DNA from: Ptychodera flava
Taxonomy: Eukaryota; Hemichordata; Enteropneusta; Ptychoderidae
Reading direction: 5' to 3'
NCBI RefSeq assembly: GCF_041260155.1
Contig: NC_091942.1
Location: forward strand, 16,376,001-16,440,000
Length of the DNA: 64,000 bases
Below, one piece after another: positions 1 to 10,784 of the stretch. Position numbers and translations under genes: made by a program. The notes below the pieces were generated by a model. The model had not been told where the DNA came from, made no database searches, and worked only from the letters and a program-made list of their open reading frames with translations. Numbering within the stretch: the stretch's first letter is position 1; each line of letters begins with the position of its first letter.

Positions 1-845
1 TTTGTTGGGCAGAGTTGACTGCAGCATGCTGCTTTGCCAGGACATTGAGCGTTTTTGTTTCAAAATTAAACTAAATGTTTACAACTTGCAACTCAAGCAT
101 GGTTCTCTCTGGGAAAGATACGCAGTTTTCGAGTGAACTAAATTTATTCCTTATGATGCGAAAAAATACTCGAAGAAATATATATCAAATGCCAACTGTG
201 TACCTACCGCTACATTAACACTCCGTTCGCGGTCTTCCGCCATCTTACAGAATAACCTATGACCTACCTTACTGGCGTAAAGTTGGCGTCATCCTCATCT
301 TCAACTTAATCGCTGATGCTGAAAATGACGCTGCTCAGCACTCGCCAGCGTCAGCTTCAGCCACAGGCGACCCAGACGTATTGAGCTTGTACCAAATTGC
401 GGCCAGTCATGACCATTTTTTCCAAAATTTACTGCAGCCAATGTATTTCGATGGCGGGAGAGAGCCAGCAGTTTGTTTATTTCTTGAAACATTTCCGGAG
501 AGCTTCTTCCCTTCCCCTTTTAGTAACTTTTCCTATCCTTCGCAATGTTCATAAACATAACCAACCCATAAAATCCCTGATAAGTTCACGGATTAGCATA
601 ATTATTTGTGTTGACTAATTACTTAGGGTTTCGAGACCACGAGTCCGAAACCCTCCAGTAATCGTCCTGTTTATTACTATAATTAGGGTTTCGAAACCCT
701 CTTGTAATCGTTCTGGTATTTATTATTATTGTTCTCCAAACTGTTTCGCCACTCTTTCGAACACCGTTGTTCCAATTCAGTTCGTATTTGGCATATGGGT
801 AAAACTCAAAATCCATATTTTTAGTTAGTTACCTTGGCGACAGGT
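1..845. other. 5' end of window, no gene seen
   Basis: Contains a GC-richer patch (about 200-480) and a short duplicated phrase (agggtttcgagacc / agggtttcgaaaccc) near 627-700. Open frames on both strands are short and not protein-like. Confidence 0.35.
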
Positions 846-849
846 CACA

Positions 850-1500
850 TGACACGACTGCCATCTTGCTTTGAAAATTTCAAATTCACCTCATTTGCAT
901 AAAAAGAAACGAATCGAAATTCCGCGAGGTCTTTATGTAGACCATAAAACTAGGCTCCTTCGTGCCAAAAATCAAGGTCACAGGCCCTGCCGATTTGAGA
1001 GGATTTTCAAAGCATTGTTTTCACATTTTTCTATGACCTTTGACCTTCCTTATTCCTCTGTAGTTAAGCTGTTGCTATATCTCATTCTGGGCCTTTGTAA
1101 CAGTCCCTGAGAACAGGTGTTTTTAGAACAAAGTCAAGTATGCGACCAAATCGGAAACCTTATTTCGCGGTTGCCCTTGACCTTTGACCTTCATATATTA
1201 CTAAGCTTATTATTTATGCGCATATCTAATTCTGGGCTTGGAAATTGAGGTAGATGTCTGATTTTCGGTATACAGGGATACCATGGGAACAAAGATTTTC
1301 GACAAAATGTCACATGATTTGACACTTCCTGTACCTCATTAATTATGCACATATCTAATTCTGGGCGAGCCAATAGAGGTAGAGGTGTGATTTTTGGTAT
1401 ATACGGTAGGGATAACTATGGGATACATTTTTTTTGTACAAAATGTCATGTTACCTCGATGACCTTTGACCTCGATTTCACAAATTTACTCACAGCCTTT
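850..1500. repeat. Dispersed repeat carrying TGACCTTTGACCT motifs, copy 1
   Basis: TGACCTTTGACCT occurs at 1034-1046, 1178-1190 and 1460-1472. The surrounding sequence is related to 42630-43080. The motif equals a DR1 nuclear-receptor response element (HNF4/COUP-TF/RXR type). Confidence 0.55.
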
Positions 1501-1865
1501 CATCTTTTTGCATGTATTTCTCTTATCTGTGCATCAAATTGTCTCAAAACCCGCTCATTGCTGCTTTGCAGCTATATTTACAAGATGTGTTTATGAGAGA
1601 TAAATGTTCTTGTAATGAGGTGTAAGATAAAAAAGAGTCAAGAGGCTAGGTTAGGTTATATAATCATTTATTTTATTTACTCTGATCAGTCAGAGCATGA
1701 AGAAAAGGAGAGGAACTGATAGAGAAAAGTGAGAAAACTCAATACGTCTGTGCTTCAGCGTCACGTCGATGTGACTCTACCCGATTACAGGTAAGTGATG
1801 AAATTCGCGTAAACCTTGAAGAAAAACAGCTGTATTCTTTCACAATTTTCTATTGAATATGTATA

Positions 1866-2007
1866 GGATAAAGCCCGAGTACAAGGGCTCTTCTGGTATA
1901 TATATAAGTCCAACCCAACGATAAAATGTCGAGGCCGCAGGCCGAGACATTTTATCGTAGGGTTGGACTTTATATACCAGAAGAGCCCGAGTACGAGGGT
2001 TTTATCC
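1866..2007. mobile_element. Foldback (hairpin) element, 142 bp
   Basis: The left arm GGATAAAGCCCGAGTAC... pairs with the right arm over nearly its whole length, around a centre GGCCGCAGGCC at 1932-1942. It could be a MITE or a solo hairpin repeat. No clear target duplication was identified. Confidence 0.7.
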
Positions 2008-2151
2008 GACTTAAAAACTATTGCCCCTAACTGATATATTTTCGTTTTCAATGTGTTTACGTCAACCGTCCCCTTGTCAATGTAACATGTTTAGGATATG
2101 AATTAAAACTTTTATTTGTGAAATAGCCTTCCAATGTAATGGAACATCCTA

Positions 2152-2200
2152 TAAATGCCCTAGGGCACATTAGTTTAAATGCCCTAGGGCACATTAGTTT
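2152..2200. repeat. 24 bp direct duplication containing the palindrome TGCCCTAGGGCA
   Basis: Two adjacent copies of aaatgccctagggcacattagttt, each holding the 12 bp palindrome TGCCCTAGGGCA. Confidence 0.75.
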
Positions 2201-4513
2201 ATATTTGTACCACAGCAGATTTTGTGTTGCAGCTTGTTTCCGCTGTGTTACCAAATTTGAATATTAAAACGTACCAGATGTCTACAGAATATGACATGTT
2301 CACTTTTGATTGGACAGTACTTTACTAGGGCGCTGTCATTCGTTTTCTGGAATTTGGTGACCAAGGCTTCACGAGTAGATAAAACACCCTGAATTGAGCA
2401 ACAGTAGATAGTTTTTAAGTAAAATTTGTTCGCTTGTAATATTTTATTGGAAGAATATCTCATAGAGACACATTTTAGTAGTGTTTGTAATTTTCAGTAG
2501 ATGATCTGTGGCAGTGTTTGTTGGTGTCTTGTCAGGGATGGACCATTTGATATTCTGGGGGGCTTAGAAGATTGACCCTGGAGCATTATTTTGTTTTTCT
2601 CCCTGCTTTACCTTGAAATATCTTTTTTGACTGTGGGAATTCTGGTATCATTTTTCACTTCGAATGCCCCTCTCAGAGAAATCTTTTTTTTTCGAACGCA
2701 AGTGTGCTTGCTGTTCTTTTTATTAGATGTTTTTCTTCATATGACATGGCAAAACCGAAAGAGGAAATAAATGTAAAGCAGCACAAAGTTTACTGTACAT
2801 GGAGCTATAGGTAAACAACAGTTGCTTCAGAATGCTGGAATGTTTGAAATAAAATGGAAGCATCTTTTGCTACAGCAAGTTACTGATGGAGACAAAAAAG
2901 AATTCATCGAGGTCTCAATCTGTAAAATACGATGAGTAGGCTAAAAGCATATGACACAAACTGGCTGAGGATTCAAAGACTACAAATGCATAGAAATGAC
3001 ATAATTAATCCAATTACCAAGAGGATGGTTAGGAGGGGTGTCTCCTCCTGATACAGGAAATGTTGAATTTTACTAAAATGGGGTTACATAGTAGCAGCCA
3101 TTTTGAGTGTGTTTAACAGTGTTGGTGAAGACAAAATATATTAGACATAATAAATGATTTTTCATTTTTGCCTCATCAACACAAGTGAATATCCTAATAG
3201 GAAAACATTCAATTTTTCACTTCTTTTTGCAAAAAAATGCAAAAATGCCAGGAAATCAAATGCGGTTTCTGCATATCAATAAGCTGCAGAAGTGTTTGGG
3301 ACTTGTTTCAAAAGTTTATGTGACACATAATTCAGCATGTTACTATTCACTTTGGAATGCAGCTTCTTCTTGGATATTAAAAGGTGTGTCCTGTAACATT
3401 CTTTGAAAGACAAAATAAATAATAAATGAAAGATAGTATTAAGACATCGGTAAGTAGGTCTATTTTCTGGCAAATTCTTGCACCCTTGCCCAACCCATGT
3501 AACACTTGTCACATTGCATTTTGTGCTTAAAGTTGGTAGAAATTGAGAAAGGGTAGTTCTAGAAACATTCAATATTGGGGTGAGTGCCGGGACCACTTTA
3601 TGTTCAACAAATGCTTTTGTCGACAAATCATGAATAACCTGGCACATCATTGTAAACAACAACAATGGACACAGGATACCCAGGTGCATTTTGGCACAAT
3701 AAATGGATAAAGCTACTCAAATTGAAACAATATGTACATGTAAAACAACGACAAAACTGAGAGTTCAACTATTAATCAAATCACGGCAATGTTGAAGTGA
3801 AATGTAATTAATTTAATCATATAAGGGAAACAGTCATCCAAAGTGCGCATTTGCGATTTTCTTGTTTACAAACAATGTATTTTGTGCACGATATCTAGAT
3901 GCACCTCCTTAACATAGCTGCAACATTTAATTTATACAATTTAGATTATGACTGAGATATATTTTACCTTTCATCAGTTACCATCGTACCTTGGATACAG
4001 TGTTGTAATTGGTCATATGGGTCCCATACGACCTTTAAGCGCACTTCTGACGACTAAATCCCTTTAAATCATAAATTGAATTAAATTAAATCATAAAATA
4101 TTAAGAAATGTTTTGAAAATGTCATGTTCAAAAGGGTTCGGGGGAAAAAAGAAAATATTTTATAGCATGCCGACATTGAAAGATATTATAAAAATGGTTT
4201 CCCAGAAGGACACGCCAAAAAAATAGAGATTTATAAAATGGGGTCTTCAGGAGGGCTCGCTGAAAATTTTAAGCAAAGACCTACAGTATCTGTCCGTGCA
4301 CTATTTTTTACTTCTTATCTCTTGGCAATAATTTTTAATTTTTCTGCCATCCTTGGCAAGATTTTTTTTTATTTCAAAGGCAACCCCTCGGATTCTCCCC
4401 CCCCCAATCTTCCAAGTTCCCCGCAATATTCAATGGTCCAACCCTTAATTCATACCGTAGGAACATCCGAATACTGACGTTAAAAAAAAACAACTAGGAT
4501 TTTCACTCTGGTT

Positions 4514-4723
4514 TTAGTTACACTTATCATTCCATAGGACACAGTCGGGAATTTGCATGGTCTGACGCATCGTCCGCTCGCACGGCTCGTTAGCCAGACA
4601 GGAGTCTTCCACTAACTGATTTCGGGAAGCATCCAGCTGCCCGACAGCGGGCCTTGGCAAGCGAAGATGGGTCTGAAGCCGGTGAAGCTGACGCTCGCGT
4701 TGCAGCTTCATACTCAGAATCAT
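4514..4723 (-). other. Unassigned cysteine-containing open frame
   Basis: A 69-codon frame in a GC-richer island reads ...NQLVEDSCLANEPCERTMRQ then TMQIPDCVLWNDKC before a stop. The C-x5-C-x12-C-x6-C pattern is not that of the receptor modules. A phase 1 donor (AAGT|GTAACT) overlaps the last codons. It might be an exon of an unseen gene or chance. Confidence 0.2.
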
Positions 4724-5112
4724 GTTCGCCTAACCCCTGAAGCTGAGGATGACGCTATTTCCACTCATCTCGAAGGATGTAAAAATAGAAAATAGTGCGC
4801 GGGACTTTCCAAATGCAAAGTCGTCATGACGTCTATGCACCATCTTTCGGGAAAATCCCGGATTGCGCACATAGGAATTAAAACTGGCGTAAATTTCATT
4901 TGGAACAGGGGTTTTAAGTCTGCAACTGAAACATATCCGATAATATATCCTTTCAATCATGAAGGTAAGCTATCCAGATGACTTCAGCATTCCACAGCGT
5001 GTGGAGGGGTAGCAGAGTCAGAAAAATGCAACAACATAGCTCGGTTATTGAACCGATCTTTTTGAGATTGGGGATTTTACCGAGCGGTTTTGTCTGTGGC
5101 TTCTCCGCTATA

Positions 5113-5247
5113 AGTGACTAGTAGCTGCAGTACAGTAGCTCGAGCTTTTGCCTTGGTATTTGCAATTGGGTCTGACGGCAAGTCGCCGTCCGACCCAAAT
5201 ACCCAGGCAAAACCTCTAGCTGCGCTGTACGGCAGCTAGGTGACTAG
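5113..5247. mobile_element. Foldback element, 135 bp
   Basis: The arms pair imperfectly from ctagtgactagtagctgcag to the inverted ctgtacggcagctaggtgactag. The tip is GACGGCAAGTCGCCGTC. Confidence 0.6.
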
Positions 5248-5569
5248 GTGCCGTACATGATTGTGACTTCGAATCGGATTGAAACCACCGTATTTAGCTT
5301 CCATCCACTAGTCATTTCGTCTCACCATCAATAGACAGTAGCACACTATACCAAAAGGGGATTTTCTTCCGATCAGGAGAAAAATTGACCTCCTCAGTTA
5401 GGAGAATGTCTCGATGTGGCGACTTCTTTTGATACATGTTTAATATTTCTGCGTAATAGACATTTGCGCGTTTAGCAGATATAGAAAAGTGTACTACTTC
5501 ACCAAATTTGAGGGTGGGTTTACCCATGTTCTGAAAAAGTTCATCATTGCTTTCTTTACATATGTCCAC

Positions 5570-6062
5570 ATTTATTCAATAATAGTCAAATTTTACTCTT
5601 CGCAGAGCTTTATCGAAATTTAGATTGAGTGATCATAGTTTAAATATTGAATTGGGTAGGAAAAGTAAGCCAAAATTGCCTTTGAAAGATAGACTTTGTC
5701 TCAGATGTGATAGCAACGAAATAGATGATGAGTTTCATTTATTATTCTCATGTAAAAAGTTTATCACTGAACGAGTTTTATTGTTACAGGAAAGTGGAAT
5801 AAATTGCTCCACTTTTTCCGGTGTCACACAAAAAGAAACGGCCCTTAAAAGGGTTATGGAGTATAATTTTGAAGAACACTGATTTGTGCTGACCCTCCAG
5901 TAGCCTTCCCACTGTTAAACAGTTTGCTTATTATACAACTTGGATACTTTGTTGTCCTCTCGAAAGTGTTCAGTTTTCTACTTTGTCCAATTTTGGAATG
6001 TACCGTACCACACTCTCTGCTAGTGTGAGTTGAGTATAATAAAGATTGATTGATTGATTGAA
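5570..6062 (+). mobile_element. LINE 3'-end fragment with (TTGA)n tail
   Basis: An open stretch ending at 5882 encodes a C-terminal motif common in non-LTR reverse transcriptases: LSDHSLNIELGR, then DRLCLRCDSNEIDDEFHLLF and SCKKF. About 180 bp of 3' UTR follows and the copy ends in a short tandem (TTGA)n tail at about 6044-6062. The rest of the element is missing (5' truncation). Confidence 0.65.
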
Positions 6063-6387
6063 TAGTGAAGGCATACAGCACTCATATGAAAATTAGGTGT
6101 ATTTCCGCAGTTGGGAACAACTCCATTTGTACTTTTGAACGTCAAAGTCATGTCCCGGAATTCATTCATCAACACTTTGAAACTCTTACACATTTTGGAC
6201 AAAGTCTCCTGATCGGGAGAAATCTGTCATATTTTAGTGAAAAACTGTCATCAAATTGCGGTATCAATATACCGGTACATGTAACAATACATTTCTAGGT
6301 GTTTTGGTCTAGTGTGCCTTGCCGACGGTAGACATCTTTTTGTTTTACGTCCATGGTCCCACAGTCGCCTGCGCCTGACAATCTTAG

Positions 6388-6509
6388 CTGAAATGAATAA
6401 TTGTAGCATATGGTCTGTGAGCAGGCTTTTCTGCTGTGTTGGCTGTAGTGAGCGGCCAACACGGCAGAAAAAGGAGCACGGCCCTTTGCTACAATTATTG
6501 CAGCTTCAG
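6388..6509. mobile_element. Foldback element, 122 bp
   Basis: The left arm, starting CTGAAATGAATAATTGTAGC, pairs with the right arm ending in gctacaattattgcagcttcag. The inner arms TGCTGTGTTGGC and GCCAACACGGCA close it. Confidence 0.6.
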
Positions 6510-6655
6510 AAGAATGACAGTTAACTCGCACCTTTTCCATCTTGCCCAGAATAAACTCACCCTCGCCCCATTGTTTGAGATGCACTTGTAGTAATAATAT
6601 ATCTGGTGTTATAGATTACACATACCGTACCTTGTGTTGTAAATTTTTACGGAGT

Positions 6656-6697
6656 GTCTGTTGACAAGTGCCTGTTTACAGGCACTTGTCAATAGAC
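6656..6697. repeat. Near-perfect 42 bp palindrome
   Basis: TTGACAAGTGCCTG and CAGGCACTTGTCAA pair perfectly across a TTTA loop at 6675-6678. TGTCT and AGACA extend the stem. Confidence 0.8.
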
Positions 6698-6889
6698 AAA
6701 ATTTGGCTATTGACATGTGGGACATTTTTCGCCATAAGGCACACCAGTCCACATTTTAGCAAAATAGACTAAAATAAACTAAAACTAAAATAAACTGCTC
6801 TTCTTCCCCATAAATGAAGGACAGATTGTTCTGCCATGTAAAAATGACAAAGCAAGTTCACAGGGCTGTCAATGTTTTTCAGAATAGTA

Positions 6890-7010
6890 GGGTACAAGTG
6901 AAAGAACAGGAGGGTACAGCCTTGTGCGGAGCGAAGCGTAGCAAGGCGTGCGCGCAAGCGCACGAGGGTGGAGGCAAGGAGGGGGTAGTCCCCCCTCCTG
7001 AAGCTGAAGC
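6890..7010. repeat. GC-rich simple and dispersed repeat
   Basis: The stretch cggagcgaagcgtagcaagg...gcgcaagcgcacgag, then ggaggcaaggagggggtagtccccc, is compositionally unlike the AT-rich surroundings and reads as a dispersed repeat. The open frames through it are not convincing. Confidence 0.4.
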
Positions 7011-7090
7011 TTTTCTAATTATTCATCTTCAATTGTTGGCCTGTGGTGGCACTTTTGAGGGCAATTTACTGTCAAGTTTATTATAACTGA

Positions 7091-7300
7091 AGTATAAAAA
7101 GTAACATGAAATGAATCTTGTAAAATAAATTAAAACAGAAGTATTACAGAGTTTTTGTTTATTGATACACCAGGTTATTATTATTTGCATACGTAAAAGT
7201 AAAAAGTAACATGAAATTGAATCTTGTGAAATAAATTAAAACAGAAGTATTACAGAGTTTATGTTTATTGATACACCAGGTTATTATTATTTGCATACGA
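7091..7300. repeat. 105 bp tandem duplication
   Basis: Two adjacent copies of a 105 bp unit (aaaagtaacatgaaat... to ...ttatttgcatacg) differ at only a few positions. Confidence 0.8.
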
Positions 7301-7436
7301 ATTCTGTTAAATTACAACCTGCTTAATAAAGATCATAATCTGAACCATAATCAGAATCACTGGAGTACTCATCTAAGCCCAAGGCTTGTATGGCAGTACC
7401 AGCTGACAATACCTCAATATTGCCATTCTCAGGCTG

Positions 7437-7545
7437 ATGAAACAGTAGCTTCAGAAACTACATCTGCAAAAACTATTTCTTCAGATGTAGCTTTAGAAAC
7501 TACACCTGCAGAAACTATTTCTTAAGAAACAACATCTGCAGAAAG
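7437..7545 (+). repeat. 42 bp minisatellite in an open frame
   Basis: About 2.5 copies of a 42 bp unit (14 codons) read ETTSAKTISSDVA / ETTPAETIS, then a stop, then ETTSAES. The multiple-of-three period is suggestive of coding origin, but there is no supporting gene structure. Confidence 0.4.
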
Positions 7546-7559
7546 TAATTCAATAATTG

Positions 7560-9950
7560 TAATACGTTCCCATTCAAAAACAGCTAATCGTATTAGAATT
7601 TAAAAAAATCTTGTCCCCACTGCAAAACTGATGTCATAACGTCACGACAAAAAACTTCCGATCTACGTCTGGTTGATACTGCTGTAATTTTATTTTGTCT
7701 GTTTCAAGTCCTCTCTCAGAGTTACCGGCTATGAATTTCCGGTGTGAAAATTTACAAATGTAATGGGGTAAATACGAGACCATTACCAGAGACAATTTGA
7801 GTAGACGCTACGTCATACAAACAATTACAATACTCAAGTTTACATCCGCAAATGAAATTGCGTGGCTTTGTTGTCCGTCGGCCTCTCAATCGACAAGATT
7901 GAGAATATGTTGATTTATTTACGTAGTAAATCCTTGCGCGTGAAAGTTAACGATCAAATCTTTTCTCCTGGTGACTGTCATAGTATCTATTCTGATATCC
8001 CTCACAGTAGTCAGAGTTTTGTCGAAACCCTCGCCGGCCAAGTGGGTAGGCTCACTACATGCATGTTATATCCATGCTATTCAAAACATCGTTTACCGCT
8101 GCACGTAGGTGCAAGATACCGCAAAAGTATATTGTCAAGCCTAGTTAAATTTTGTGATTGCTCTAAACATTAAAAAATGTTGGTCTTGGTAAATGATTTT
8201 GAAGGATCCGAATACCTATATTTGCTTTTGAGGAAAGATTTCGGATGTCGGAAAATATATATTTATCAATCTTCAATACTCGCGCCTTCGAAACAACCAC
8301 AGTACACAGCATGTACTACCGTATGAATACATTTCATAGAATGGCGGCTTGGTGCAAACAAATTCAGTGGTAGTCAAAACTCACTAAAAATTATGTCAAT
8401 CCCCACAAAGTTTTTTTTTGCGCTGAGTAAACGATTCTTACTGATTGTAAAGAGTGTTCACGATCTGCAAACGGGAAAACAAATCAAAAATTCCAGTCGC
8501 TAAATACACGTAATGCTATGGCATTTTGCTCAGACGCGGCGTGAAATCTACATTGCATGCTATACCATTGATGGATTGAACCCCCGATCACTGAAATTCC
8601 TCAGGAAAATAAAATGATTTACCAATATGACATTACTTTTATATCCAGAGCTAGTGTAAGCCTCTCGGGGTCTTTTTTGGACCCATAAATCCAACGTGGC
8701 TGTTGACTTTCGTAGCCATATCGATCGTGTACGTCCGAAAACCAATCAGAACACGTAAAGCTTTTTGACAGTACCGATTGAAACCAATCAGAAATCGGTT
8801 ACCAACGAGCCTTAGGGGCTGCGCCTCTGTAGCACAGCGCAGCCAACGGTAGAATTGGGACAGGAAAGAATTCATAACGTGTGTAAAGATCATTATTGCA
8901 GGCCTTGAATAGGGAAAACAGGCGGCGGCAAGACCTGTGTCAGACGGCGATTTGCCGCCGGTGACCGGCTATAATTGACAGCCCTGAGTTCAAATACATC
9001 AAATTCAACATTTTGAATGCATTAGTGAAAGCTGTCATTCCCTGGGTGTTATACATGTATATGGTACCATATCACCCAAGCCACAGCATTAGCCAAGGTT
9101 TAGTTCATGTTCTGCACCTGCATTTTGGCTGATTGTTGTTGTCGATTTCAAGTATCTTGAGTCATGAATATTGTATCTGACAGACCACAAGGAGACTGTG
9201 ATCAGATGTTATTTGGAGTTGATGACGACTCAGGACGAGGTACTAGTAAAAATTACAAAATGTTCTTGGGCGAGTTGGAATCAAGAGAGTTGGTTCAGGG
9301 CGGTTTGGAAAAGTTGCAAGGTAGAACTGGTACCTGCTGCGGACAACCCCTGCTTTCTCTGTCACAGGGGATGTCCGGTGTACATCTAACTCACAGAAGT
9401 GACAATCGACCAATCAGCAGGGTTTCTGCTCTGAATGACTTGGAAAAGTCACTGGCAGGCTACAGGACTGCAGGAACTTGTTGATAGTTGATAGTACAAT
9501 GATACTATTGATACATGTAGGCAAATGGCAAACCTGCATGTGTTACTGTATAGTTTGAGCAAGCTAACAGGCTGTGGAACTTCGAAGGTTTGCTTTATTC
9601 GAGAGGAAAGCCATTATTATACAAACACTGCAAATCTGATAAAGGACAACGAGAAATTTGTAGAACGAGAGAAAAATGGGGAAGGAAAAAAAAATGCAGC
9701 AGCACCTTTTCAAAGTTTTCAGGTTGCACTTGGTCATAACAAAACAGGTCAGGTGACACATGAGACTTTCAACACAGCTTCTCTGATGTCTCTATCTTTA
9801 CTTTTCAATTTGCATCCTTTAAATAGTCCTGTCTCAGCCATGAGTATAAAATGTTTACACACTTTCAACTATTTCCCTTTATATTTAAGCTGCTTTGCCA
9901 CAAGTGAACTTTAAATTTCAAGTGAGTTTCTAATTAATTGACGTTATATA
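7560..9950. other. Upstream region of gene 1, no gene resolved
   Basis: Contains several overlapping frames of 60-130 codons (for example 9164-9484 and 9525-9914) without domains or splice context. The 5' UTR exon of gene 1 probably lies in this stretch or further upstream but could not be fixed. Confidence 0.3.
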
Positions 9951-9954
9951 TAGG

Positions 9955-9990
<36 letters not shown>

Positions 9991-9992
9991 TA
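9955..9992. repeat. (ATT)n microsatellite
   Basis: About a dozen ATT units upstream of gene 1. Confidence 0.9.
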
Positions 9993-10504
9993 CTTACTTA
10001 GCTTGCTGTGTACATGACCAAGAATTACTTCAACTTATCCGCTTTTTGTGCATTCTTACTGATTTTATCTTTTATTAATGCATAATATAGAGTGATTTTC
10101 AAGCAGTTGCTCATAGATATTTGATGTAGACTCTTAGTAAGGCCTGTGTCAGGTGTCAGATTTATTTGCAAGGAAATTTACTGACTAGATTACGATGGAA
10201 AACAAAAGGCTATGACACCTTAATCCTCCAACAGACTTGGTTCCTGGGATCAAGTCCCATACCTTTATTAATCAATCATTGTTCATCAGTCACAATAGGA
10301 AATTGTGTCCTTGACCTCAGTACTTCTAGCTTATGTAATGATAGTGTTGGATAATGGTAATTTCATTCACTCTTGCCACAACAGCATGAACTTTTGCATG
10401 AACCATTGATACATGATGCTCACAAGCTGAGATTTGCATCACATAGCTTTTAGTATTTCTGTTTGCTTGTTTCCTCATATTGTAATTTCATTAATTCTCT
10501 GCAG

Positions 10505-10784
10505 ATGATAGCTCTAAATCGTGTGTTCCTGGTAGCACTAGCTGTCATAACATCTTCTTATTGGATGGAAGTGAACTCGAAACCAATATCACAGATATAT
10601 GGTGTAGAGAACAAAGCAGACGGTGTTGATGATGCTGCAGAATCTTCTGTTGACTTGCAACCAGAAATTGGTCCGTGTAAGTCTGCAAAAGACTGTAAGT
10701 CAAACCAAACCTGCGATCCAAATGGAATGTGCCTACCATGCTCATACTGGGATGGAAGCAAAGACATTCCTCCTGATTGTATAG
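10505..10784 (+). CDS. Gene 1 coding exon 1: signal peptide and cysteine module 1
   Basis: The acceptor is a strong polypyrimidine tract ending in ctctgcag at 10504, directly followed by ATG. The first residues (MIALNRVFLVALAVITSS) form a clear signal peptide. A linker rich in D, E and S leads to module 1, spaced C-x5-C-x5-C-x5-C-x2-C-x12-C. The donor is ATAG|GTATGT, phase 1. An upstream 5' UTR exon must exist because the acceptor is used. It could also carry an earlier ATG, as gene 2 does, but I could not place it. Confidence 0.85.

Noticed and set aside
5829..5853. Second histone-type stem-loop (cggcccttaaaagggtt)
   Set aside because: The stem is mismatched and lies inside a LINE coding region, so it does not meet the 6 bp stem plus 4 nt loop form.
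9164..9914. Two plus-strand frames of 106 and 129 codons as genes
   Set aside because: No domain, no splice context and low-complexity composition; they are consistent with chance or UTR sequence.
10226..10262. tRNA-like phrase (ttggttcctgggatcaagtcc)
   Set aside because: No matching acceptor, D or anticodon arms could be built around it.
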